Part shown: positions 57,191 through 64,000 of the stretch, in pieces
Layout of the letters: each line of letters begins with the position of its first letter
Position numbering within the stretch: position 1 is the stretch's first letter
DNA from: CAWDNM01 sp964521195
Lineage (GTDB): Bacteria; Actinomycetota; Coriobacteriia; Anaerosomatales; JAAXUF01
Assembly: GCA_964521195.1 (NCBI GenBank)
Contig: CAZFRE010000003.1
Coordinates: 124,001 to 188,000, forward strand
DNA: 64,000 nt
Reading direction: 5' to 3'
Program-made: the position numbers and the translations under genes
The notes under the pieces: generated by a model
Database searches by the model: none
Seen by the model: only the letters and a program-made list of their open reading frames with translations
Told to the model about the DNA's origin: nothing

Positions 57191-58806
57191 TCGAGATCCG
57201 CAATCTCTCGCTGCCCCTCTCGGCAGGCGATGCATCCGACGATGACCTTGCGCGTGTAGCAGCACGGCGCCTGCGGCTCGACGAATGCCGTGTCGTCTCC
57301 GTTCGGCTCGTCAGGCGTGCGGTGGACGCGCGGAAGAAGGGCAATGTCCACTTCGTCGCAACGCTTCACGTGGCTCTCGACACCGACGCCGCCCAGGAGG
57401 CGCGCATCGTCGCCCGACTCGCCGACAAGGACGTGCTCGTCGCCGATCCCGTGGTCGCGCCGCAGGTCGGCCGGATCGCCACCGCACCAGCGCTCCGTCC
57501 CGTGGTCGTCGGCACCGGACCCGCGGGCCTGTTCGCCGGACTCGTGCTCGCGCGCGCCGGCGCTTGGCCGCTTCTGCTCGAGCGGGGCATGAGCGTGGGT
57601 GATCGCGTTCGCGCTGTCGAGGACTTCCTTCGCGGCGGGGCACTTGACCCTCACTCCAACATCCAGTTCGGAGAGGGCGGTGCCGGGACGTTCTCGGACG
57701 GGAAACTCAGCACCAACACGCGCGACCCCCGGTGCCGAAGCGTCCTCGAGACACTCGTCGAAGCCGGTGCACCCGAGGAGATCCTCTGGGACGCGAAGCC
57801 ACACGTCGGCACCGACCGCCTGACCGGCGTGGTCAAGCGGCTGCGCGAACAGATCGAGGCGCTCGGCGGCGAGGTGAGGTTCAACACGCGGCTCTCGGAC
57901 GTGGTGCTCGACGCCGATGGCCGGCTCCGCACCGTGGTGACACAGGGCGAGCGGGGTCGCGAGGAGATCGCGGCCGAGGTGCTCGTGCTCGCCCTCGGCC
58001 ACAGCGCCCGCGACACGCTTGGGGCGCTGCAAGATGCCGGTGCCCATCTCGCCAGGAAGCCGTTCTCGATCGGTGTCAGGGTCGAGCACCACCAGCACAT
58101 GATCGACCGTGCGCAGTACGGCTCAGCGGCGGGGCACGCTTCGCTTGGCGCAGCGGACTACAAGCTCTCGTGCCACCTGCCGTCCGGGAGGGGCGTGTAC
58201 ACGTTCTGCATGTGTCCCGGCGGCTGGGTCGTGGCGGCCGCGAGCGAAGCCGGCGGCGTGGTCACCAACGGCATGAGCCGGTATGCGCGCGAAGGCGTGA
58301 ACGCGAATGCGGCGTTCCTCGTGAGCGTCATGCCGGAGGACTTCGGTGCCGACGACCCGCTCGCGGGCGTGCGGTTCCAGCAACGGTGGGAGCGCGCCGC
58401 ATTCGAGCTCGGGGGGCGCAGCTTCGCCGCACCCGCCCAGCTCATGGGCGACTTCCTGCAGGGGGTCGCCTCCTCTGCCGGCGGCGACGTCGAACCCACG
58501 TATCCGCTCGGCGTCGAGTTCACGGACCTCTCGGCATGCCTGCCGGAGTTCGTCGTCGCGTCGCTGCGCGAGGCGGCCCCGCTCTTCGACAGGCGCCTGC
58601 GCGGGTTCGCGACACGGGACGCCGTGCTGACCGGGGTCGAGACGCGCTCCTCGTCGCCGGTGCGCATCGTACGCGACGATACGCTGCAGTCCAACCTCAG
58701 AGGCGTGTATCCCTGCGGTGAGGGTGCGGGCTACGCCGGCGGCATCATGTCGGCGGCGGTGGACGGGATACGCTGCGCGGAAGCGGTTCTGGCGCGCTAC
58801 GTATGA
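57187..58806 (+). CDS. COG2509-type FAD-dependent dehydrogenase
   Basis: A 539-residue flavoprotein. An N-terminal domain of about 95 residues (IRNLSLPLSAGDASDDDL, LVRRAVDARKKGNVHFV) is typical of this group. The FAD loop VVVGTGPAGLFAGLVLARAG follows, then the family stretch SNIQFGEGGAGTFSDGKL, FCMCPGGWVV and the C-terminal YPCGEGAGYAGGIMSAAVDG. Function is unknown across the family. GTG 57187 overlaps the previous stop (GTGA), and GTG 57178 is an alternative. Two FAD proteins in direct overlap may act together. Confidence 0.87.
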   Translation: MIEIRNLSLPLSAGDASDDDLARVAARRLRLDECRVVSVRLVRRAVDARKKGNVHFVATLHVALDTDAAQEARIVARLADKDVLVADPVVAPQVGRIATAPALRPVVVGTGPAGLFAGLVLARAGAWPLLLERGMSVGDRVRAVEDFLRGGALDPHSNIQFGEGGAGTFSDGKLSTNTRDPRCRSVLETLVEAGAPEEILWDAKPHVGTDRLTGVVKRLREQIEALGGEVRFNTRLSDVVLDADGRLRTVVTQGERGREEIAAEVLVLALGHSARDTLGALQDAGAHLARKPFSIGVRVEHHQHMIDRAQYGSAAGHASLGAADYKLSCHLPSGRGVYTFCMCPGGWVVAAASEAGGVVTNGMSRYAREGVNANAAFLVSVMPEDFGADDPLAGVRFQQRWERAAFELGGRSFAAPAQLMGDFLQGVASSAGGDVEPTYPLGVEFTDLSACLPEFVVASLREAAPLFDRRLRGFATRDAVLTGVETRSSSPVRIVRDDTLQSNLRGVYPCGEGAGYAGGIMSAAVDGIRCAEAVLARYV

Positions 58807-58862
58807 CCGCGCTTCGCGTAGACTGAGCACAGGCGACATCCGCGTTGGGGAGGGAGCGTTCG

Positions 58863-59825
58863 ATGCCATCTGTCGAGGTCCGGTGGGTGGACGCTTCGGG
58901 CGAGGTGCAGTCGCGCACCTCCGAGAAGGTCGAGCCGTACCCTGAGGACGCCACGCTGTGCTGGGTGGACATCACGGCGCCCGACGACGCGGTCTTCGAG
59001 GAACTCGCGCGCGGCTTCGGTTTCCACGCGCTCGCCATCGAGGACGCGCGGCACGGTCAATCGCGCCCCAAGCTCGATGTCTACGCCGACCACCTCTTCC
59101 TCGCATGGCTTTCGCCGCGGTTGCCTGAAGGGGACGGAGTGGTCGTCGACGAGCTCGACATCTTCGTGGGCCGAGGCTACCTGGTGACCCTGCATGACGA
59201 GCCGAACCTCGTCCTGCAGGATGTCGCGTGCGACCTCGAGCACAGCCTGCAACACGGTGCGGACTGGCTGCTTCATGCCATTCTCGATCGGCTGGTGGAC
59301 GGTTCGCTGCCTCTGATCGATGACGTCGGGGAGAAGCTCAGCGCCATCGAAGACGCGATGCTCGAGGATCATCCGAGTCAGGACGAGCTTCGCGCGCTCC
59401 ACCAGGTACGCCGACAGCTTGTTCGGCTGCATCGCATCGTCGCGCCCGAGCGCGACATCCTGCGCAGCTTCGCGCGGGAGAGCGATGTGATAGGCGCGGA
59501 TGCCTACCGCTACTTTCAGGACGTCGGTGACCACGTCGCCCGGGCTCTTGACTCGATCGAGACCTACCAGGACGTCGGTGCTTCGGTGATGGACGTCTAC
59601 CTGTCCGCCCAGAACAACCGGATGAACGAGATCATGAAGCAGCTTGCGGTCGTCGCCACGATCTTCATGCCGCTGACGCTGCTCTCGGGTATCTACGGTA
59701 TGAACGTCGTCGCGGGTATGTGGCCGCCACCGCTCGCGGCGTGGTCCTTCTCGTTCATCGTCGCGATCATGGTGGTCATCGCGGTCGCCATGGCGCTCTA
59801 CTTCAGGAAGAAGAACTGGTGGTAG
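58863..59825 (+). CDS. corA: CorA family divalent cation transporter
   Basis: Pentameric Mg2+/Co2+ channel in the inner membrane. The 320 residues have a large cytosolic domain with long helices and two C-terminal membrane segments. The selectivity motif GMN is in GIYGMNVV near residue 280, and the C-terminus is basic (FRKKNWW). ATG 58863 follows GGGAGGGAG. An in-frame upstream codon at 58845 would remove that site. The stop overlaps the next GTG. Confidence 0.95.
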   Translation: MPSVEVRWVDASGEVQSRTSEKVEPYPEDATLCWVDITAPDDAVFEELARGFGFHALAIEDARHGQSRPKLDVYADHLFLAWLSPRLPEGDGVVVDELDIFVGRGYLVTLHDEPNLVLQDVACDLEHSLQHGADWLLHAILDRLVDGSLPLIDDVGEKLSAIEDAMLEDHPSQDELRALHQVRRQLVRLHRIVAPERDILRSFARESDVIGADAYRYFQDVGDHVARALDSIETYQDVGASVMDVYLSAQNNRMNEIMKQLAVVATIFMPLTLLSGIYGMNVVAGMWPPPLAAWSFSFIVAIMVVIAVAMALYFRKKNWW

Positions 59826-60478
59826 AAGAGCGGACAGACACACAGCCCGCGCCGCAGTCGCAGGAGGCCGCGGACCATACGCATGACATCTACACCATCG
59901 CGAACATCGTCACCGTGCTCCGCCTCATCCTCGTGCCCTTCTTCTTCGCGGTGCTGATCAACGGTGAGAACAACGTGCTCGCCTTCGTGCTGTTCACGGT
60001 CGCTGCGTCGACGGACTGGCTCGACGGGCAGATCGCGCGTCGCACCGGAACGGTCACGGCCATCGGCAAGGCGATCGACCCGCTCGTCGACAGGTTGCTG
60101 ATCGCCTCCGGTGTGCTGGGCCTGTACATGGAGCGCCGGTTGCCGGGATGGATCGTCGTGGTGCTGTTCGCGCGCGACCTGTACCTGATGTATGGCGCAT
60201 GGCGCCTTGAGCAGTTCCACCACACACGGCTTCCCGTGACGTTCGCAGGCAAGACGACCACCGCCGTGCTGCTCGTGGGTTTTGCCGATCTGATTCTCGG
60301 CTGGCCGGTCGTGCCCGGCCTGAGTCTCATCGACAGCCCGTACCTGCCCGGCCTGGGTAGCGAACCGGTGGTGCTCGGCATGTACTTCGTGTACGTGGGT
60401 GTCGCGTTGTCGCTCGGCACCGCGATCCAGTACACGCTCCAATTCCGCAAGGCGATCTCTGAGGGAGCAGCATCATGA
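59819..60478 (+). CDS. CDP-alcohol phosphatidyltransferase
   Basis: Membrane phospholipid synthase. The 219 residues have about five to six helices and the full CDP-alcohol motif (DG-x2-AR-x8-G-x3-D-x3-D) in [10 protein letters not shown] followed by [10 protein letters not shown]. Candidate products are phosphatidylglycerophosphate, cardiolipin or an inositol phospholipid. The motif alone does not decide. GTG 59819 overlaps the corA stop by 7 bp. The stop overlaps the next ATG (ATGA). Confidence 0.88.
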   Translation: MVEERTDTQPAPQSQEAADHTHDIYTIANIVTVLRLILVPFFFAVLINGENNVLAFVLFTVAASTDWLDGQIARRTGTVTAIGKAIDPLVDRLLIASGVLGLYMERRLPGWIVVVLFARDLYLMYGAWRLEQFHHTRLPVTFAGKTTTAVLLVGFADLILGWPVVPGLSLIDSPYLPGLGSEPVVLGMYFVYVGVALSLGTAIQYTLQFRKAISEGAAS

Positions 60479-62988
60479 AGGCCGTGATCATGGCGGGTGG
60501 AGAGGGAACCCGGCTGCGGCCGCTGACGTCGTTGCGGCCGAAGCCGATGGTGCCGATCGTGAACCAGCCGGTCATGGAACACATCATCGGCCTCGTGAAG
60601 CATCACGGGATCTCAGAGATCGTGGCGACACTCGCGTTCATGCCGCGGGTGATCGAGGACTACTTCGGCGAGGGTGAGGAGTGGGGTGTCACCATCGGCT
60701 ACGCGGTCGAGGAGTCGCCGCTGGGTACTGCCGGGTCGGTGAAGAACGCTGCGTCGTTGCTCGAGGGAGAGGAGCCGTTCATCGTCATCTCGGGCGATGC
60801 CATCACCGACATCGACCTCACCCAGGTCATCGAGTTCCACAGGTCGCGGGGGGCGGCCGTCACGATCGCGCTCAAGCGTGTGGATGACCCGCTCGACTTC
60901 GGCGTGGTGATCACCGATGGCGACGGGCTCATCGAGCGCTTCCTTGAGAAGCCGACATGGGGGCAGGTCTTCTCGGACACGATCAACACCGGGATCTACG
61001 TGGTCGAACCGTGGGTGCTCGACTACATCCCCGACGGCGTCGCCTACGACTTCTCCTCCGAGCTGTTCCCCAAGCTCATGGAGGACGGTCACAAGCTGTA
61101 CGGCATCGCGGTCGACGGCTACTGGTGTGACGTCGGAAGTCGCGAGTCATACATCGACGTCCACCGCGATATCCTCGACGGCAAGGCGAAGATCTACGTT
61201 CCCGGCGTTCAGGCGCACGAGGGGGTGTGGGTCGCCGAGTCGGCCAAGATCGAGGAGGACGTCACCCTGGGCCGCGGAGTGGTCGTGGGCGACAACGTGC
61301 GCGTGCGAGCGGGCGCTACCATCGGCGACTTCACCGTGATCGGCGACAACTGCGTCATCGGCAACGATGCGCACGTGACCCACTCGATACTGTGGAGCGA
61401 CACGTTCGTCGGCCGCGGCGCGAACGTATCGGGCGCGGTGCTCTGTCGCCACGTGGACGTGCGTGCGCGCGCCTCGGTCGACATGGGTGCTGTGATAGGT
61501 GACGAGTCCGTGGTCGGCAAGGACGCGCGTGTCGGCGCCGGTGTGCAGGTGTTCCCGTACAAACGGGTCGAACCTTCGGCGATGGTGAACTCCTCGCTCA
61601 TCTGGAAGTCGACCGGCGTGCGGTCGCTCTTCGGGGATGCGGGCATCCAGGGGCTTGTCGGGGCCGACATCACGCCGGAGCTTGCGCTCAAGGCCGCCGA
61701 GGCGTTCGGCTCCTTGCTCCCGAGAGGCGGTCACGTCGTGGTCACGCGCGACACCACACGTGCCGCTCGCATGATCAAGCGTGCGATGTGCTCCGGGCTC
61801 AACGCCGCCGGCATCAACGTCCGCGACCTGAGAGTGGCGTCGCCCTCGGTGAGCCGCTTCACGACGCAGAAGACCCGGTGCGTGGGTGGGATCCACATCT
61901 CCGGATCGATGCGCGAACCGCAGTCGCTCGAGATCCGCTTCTTCGACAAGAACGGTCTCGACATCGCACCCTGGGAACAGAAGAAGATCGAGCGGCTCTA
62001 CTTCCGAGAGGAGTTCCGCCGCGCGTTCTTCGACGAGGTAGGAGAGATCCTGTACCCGTCGCGGCCACTCGAGTACTACGCCGCTGCACTCAACGATGCG
62101 ATCGTACAGGCGGACCTGGGCGGCGACTGGCGCAAGGTCGTCGTGGATATGGCGAGCGGGCCGGCGTCCTTCATCCTGCCCCAGGTCGCGCATGGCTGGA
62201 ACATGAACATCGTCGCGATCAACGGCGTTGTCGACTCGGAAGCCACGTCGGCGCCGTCCGAGCTGCCTACGCAAGAGAGTACGGCCGACATCACCCGTGC
62301 GGTGGAGCTCTTCGGCGCCGACCTGGGCATCATCTTCGACTGGGGCGCCGAGCGGGTCCGACTCCTCACGCACGCCGGTGAACTGCTCGACGGTGACACG
62401 GCGATGCACGCCGTGATCGACTTGTGGTGCCGCACCAGGTCCGCGGAGCCCGGCGCGATCGCGGTCCCGCTTCACGCATCCCAGGTGGTCGAGGAGATCG
62501 CTGCGCGATACGGTCGTTCGGTCATCCGGCCGGGCCGCTCGCGACGCCCGCTTGCCGCGGCGGTGCTCAACGGCGACGCGGTCTTCGCCGCATCGATGAG
62601 CGGCGGCTTCATCTTCGGCGACTTCTTCCCCGCGTACGACGGCGTGCTGGCGACCGGGATGATCGCCCGCATGCTGGGCAGGTCCGGCGTACGGCTGTCC
62701 GAGATCGTCGACGGCCTGCCGCCGTTCCACAAGGCCGAGGAGGCCGTCGCATGCCCCACGGACCGCAAGGGCGCGGTGATGCGTGCCGTCACAGAGCGAG
62801 CGTCGGGCATGGAATCGGATCTGGCGGAGGGCGTGCGAATCCAGTACTCGGATGGCTGGGCGCTCGTCCTGCCGCATCCCAGCGAACCCGCCGTCTCGGT
62901 CTGGGCCGAGGGCGCGACAGACGAGGTTGCGAAAGCCCGTGCACAGCAGTGGGTGCGACTCGCGGAGGAAGCGATTCAGTCGACGTGA
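60475..62988 (+). CDS. nucleotidyltransferase - phosphomannomutase-like fusion
   Basis: An 837-residue protein. Residues 1-235 are a nucleotidyltransferase ([34 protein letters not shown]), close to mannose-1-phosphate guanylyltransferases. A left-handed beta-helix follows (about 245-365), then a phosphohexomutase-like region (375-837). In the last, the catalytic TASHNP loop is replaced by HISGSMREP near 472, and the metal motif DGDxDR by [10 protein letters not shown] near 619, so the mutase half is probably inactive or regulatory. The nucleotidyltransferase part looks active. The sugar is inferred as mannose-1-P or glucose-1-P. Confidence 0.85.
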   Translation: MKAVIMAGGEGTRLRPLTSLRPKPMVPIVNQPVMEHIIGLVKHHGISEIVATLAFMPRVIEDYFGEGEEWGVTIGYAVEESPLGTAGSVKNAASLLEGEEPFIVISGDAITDIDLTQVIEFHRSRGAAVTIALKRVDDPLDFGVVITDGDGLIERFLEKPTWGQVFSDTINTGIYVVEPWVLDYIPDGVAYDFSSELFPKLMEDGHKLYGIAVDGYWCDVGSRESYIDVHRDILDGKAKIYVPGVQAHEGVWVAESAKIEEDVTLGRGVVVGDNVRVRAGATIGDFTVIGDNCVIGNDAHVTHSILWSDTFVGRGANVSGAVLCRHVDVRARASVDMGAVIGDESVVGKDARVGAGVQVFPYKRVEPSAMVNSSLIWKSTGVRSLFGDAGIQGLVGADITPELALKAAEAFGSLLPRGGHVVVTRDTTRAARMIKRAMCSGLNAAGINVRDLRVASPSVSRFTTQKTRCVGGIHISGSMREPQSLEIRFFDKNGLDIAPWEQKKIERLYFREEFRRAFFDEVGEILYPSRPLEYYAAALNDAIVQADLGGDWRKVVVDMASGPASFILPQVAHGWNMNIVAINGVVDSEATSAPSELPTQESTADITRAVELFGADLGIIFDWGAERVRLLTHAGELLDGDTAMHAVIDLWCRTRSAEPGAIAVPLHASQVVEEIAARYGRSVIRPGRSRRPLAAAVLNGDAVFAASMSGGFIFGDFFPAYDGVLATGMIARMLGRSGVRLSEIVDGLPPFHKAEEAVACPTDRKGAVMRAVTERASGMESDLAEGVRIQYSDGWALVLPHPSEPAVSVWAEGATDEVAKARAQQWVRLAEEAIQST

Positions 62989-63203
62989 CGATCCGGACTC
63001 GAATCTGCGTCGCTGACCTGCTATTATGTGCAATTACCGCAAACGTCTGTTCCCGCTTGAGCCCGTCTCGTCCTGTGCGCTGACCGGCTGGGGCGGGAGT
63101 ACCCGACGCAACGCATGGCGTTCGGGGCGAGACAGGCACGGCCATTGCTTCGAGCGGACGCAGGCGATGACCGCCACACCTGCCAGAGAGAAAACGAGCT
63201 TCA
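62989..63203 (+). promoter_or_regulatory. intergenic leader, structured, class unknown
   Basis: TATTAT at 63022-63027 may be a -10 element (no clear -35). Downstream, GTCTCGTCC (63065-63073) can pair with GGGCGAGAC (63125-63133), enclosing smaller hairpins such as GGGAGTACCC. A GGCG/CGCC hairpin lies near 63162-63176. Cell-wall genes in Actinobacteria often carry riboswitches, but I could not match this to one. Confidence 0.35.
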
Positions 63204-64000
63204 TTGACCGAGTACGACCACGAGACATACCGCCGCTCCACAACGCGTGAACGGCGCGGCCGGACCAGAAAGACCACCCCTTCGATGCCGTCGTGGCTCA
63301 TGTGGGTGGTTCTTGGCATTGTGGCGATCACCGTGCTCATCGTCGTCGTCGAGGTGGCCGCCAGCGCCGGCCGGGTCCATCCCGGTGTCACCGTCGGAGG
63401 CGTGAAGGTCGGCGGAATGGGCCCGCAGCGGGCCGCCCAGACGCTCTCCGCAGAGCTCCCGAAGAAGGCGAACGAGCCCGTCGTCGTCTCCTACGGCGAC
63501 AAGGAGTGGACCATCACGCCGGAGGACCTGGGCGTCACGTTCGATACGTACGCACTCGCCGAGCAGGCCATGGCGGTCGGCCGCACGGGCGGCTTCTTTG
63601 CATCCATCGGGCAGCGCGCAGGCGCGTGGTTCGGCTCGGCGACGCTTCCCGCGAGGGCGAACGCCGACCCCGAGAAGCTCTCTGGCGTACTGGCCGACAT
63701 AGCCGACGACACCGATGTCGCTCCAACGGACGCCACGGTGAAGTTCAAGGGCACGACCGCTGTCCTCTCCGAGTCTGCGCCCGGTGCCGCGGTCGACCGG
63801 GAGCGACTGACGTCAGACATCTTGACGGCGTTCACCGGCACCGATCGGGCGATCGAGGCTCCTGTCGCCGTCGTCCAGGCCCGGATCTCAGATGACGTCG
63901 CCTCGGCAGCGAAGGCGACTGCGGAGCAGATGATCGCCGAGCCCGCACAGATCACGTGGGAATCCGGGAGGAGCTGGGAGCTCACGCCCGAAGACCTCGC
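63204..64000 (+). CDS. PG-binding/VanW-like membrane protein, 3' partial
   Basis: Runs off the right edge after 265 codons. A basic cytosolic N-terminus (RRSTTRERRGRTRKTTP) leads to one membrane helix (about 33-54). Extracytoplasmic repeats of the putative peptidoglycan-binding type 4 kind follow: VHPGVTVGGVKVGGM, then EWTITPEDLGVTFDT, and a second unit ending SWELTPEDLA. Proteins with these repeats usually continue into VanW or L,D-transpeptidase domains, not visible here. TTG 63204 is the longest plausible start and ATG 63285 would cut the basic region. Confidence 0.82.
   Translation, partial: MTEYDHETYRRSTTRERRGRTRKTTPSMPSWLMWVVLGIVAITVLIVVVEVAASAGRVHPGVTVGGVKVGGMGPQRAAQTLSAELPKKANEPVVVSYGDKEWTITPEDLGVTFDTYALAEQAMAVGRTGGFFASIGQRAGAWFGSATLPARANADPEKLSGVLADIADDTDVAPTDATVKFKGTTAVLSESAPGAAVDRERLTSDILTAFTGTDRAIEAPVAVVQARISDDVASAAKATAEQMIAEPAQITWESGRSWELTPEDL

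Noticed and set aside
62989..63203. A c-di-GMP (GEMM) or c-di-AMP riboswitch call for the last leader.
   Set aside because: A GCAAACG and a GACGCAACGC resemble pieces of GEMM, but order, spacing and the tetraloop-receptor parts are missing. The conserved ydaO core sequences are also not visible.

Overview
This window is 64 kb of GC-rich chromosome from an actinobacterium, probably an anaerobic or fermentative member near class Coriobacteriia. The actinobacterial markers are SepF and a Wag31-type DivIVA with no visible FtsA, mihF-gmk-rpoZ in a row, and a dcw (division and cell wall) cluster running mraY-murD-ftsW-murG-murC-murB-ftsQ-ftsZ. The anaerobic markers are a class 1B dihydroorotate dehydrogenase with its PyrK partner, a 2-oxoacid:ferredoxin oxidoreductase, an ADP-forming acyl-CoA synthetase, a reverse-type rubrerythrin and a NapH-like membrane ferredoxin. 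The taxonomic call is inference from gene content. Almost the whole window is core housekeeping DNA. I see no insertion sequences, prophage, CRISPR array or rRNA.

Layout. 1-9.1 kb is the dcw cluster. 9.1-10.5 kb has two strong hairpins and a divergent gene for a membrane protein with a long Pro/Ala-rich tail. 10.5-18.9 kb is the usual post-ftsZ set (pgeF, yggS, sepF, proC, yggT, divIVA, a DUF167 gene), with a complete phosphate importer and regulator (pstSCAB-phoU) inserted between pgeF and yggS. 19.0-24.2 kb holds a transcriptional T-box, ileS, a DksA-like gene, lspA and an rluD-type gene. 24.2-36.0 kb is a full UMP-biosynthesis operon (pyrR, pyrB, pyrC, carA, usp, carB, pyrK, pyrD, a small membrane protein, pyrF, pyrE) behind a PyrR-type attenuator. 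36.0-39.7 kb holds mihF, gmk, rpoZ, thiI and a tRNA-queuosine mannosyltransferase-like gene. 39.7-42.0 kb holds a minus-strand stress pair (DJ-1/PfpI, rubrerythrin) divergent from a membrane ferredoxin. 42.1-47.8 kb holds a PLP oxoamine synthase behind a 20-bp palindrome, then two tandem membrane GGDEF-HD-GYP proteins. 47.9-50.6 kb is korAB on the minus strand. 50.7-58.8 kb holds coaBC, a DUF190 gene, tRNA-Pro(GGG), the acyl-CoA synthetase, a methyltransferase and two flavoproteins. 58.9-64 kb holds corA, a CDP-alcohol phosphatidyltransferase, a nucleotidyltransferase-phosphomannomutase fusion and the start of a PG-binding/VanW-like membrane protein.

How the parts work together. Many neighbouring genes overlap by ATGA, GTGA or TGATG, so translational coupling is common. 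KorAB and the ADP-forming synthetase form a plausible energy route: 2-oxoacid to acyl-CoA plus reduced ferredoxin, then acyl-CoA to acid plus ATP. The pyr operon is self-contained and controlled by UMP-sensing attenuation, and ileS by uncharged tRNA-Ile.

Points most worth a second look: apparent one-base frame disruptions in yggT and at the 3' end of ftsW; the catalytically degenerate mutase half of the nucleotidyltransferase fusion; the paired HD-GYP proteins with off-consensus GGDEF motifs; the palindromic operator before the oxoamine synthase; two tiny leader ORFs coupled to the acyl-CoA synthetase; and an unassigned structured leader before the last gene. I did not find a convincing wholly new multi-gene system.
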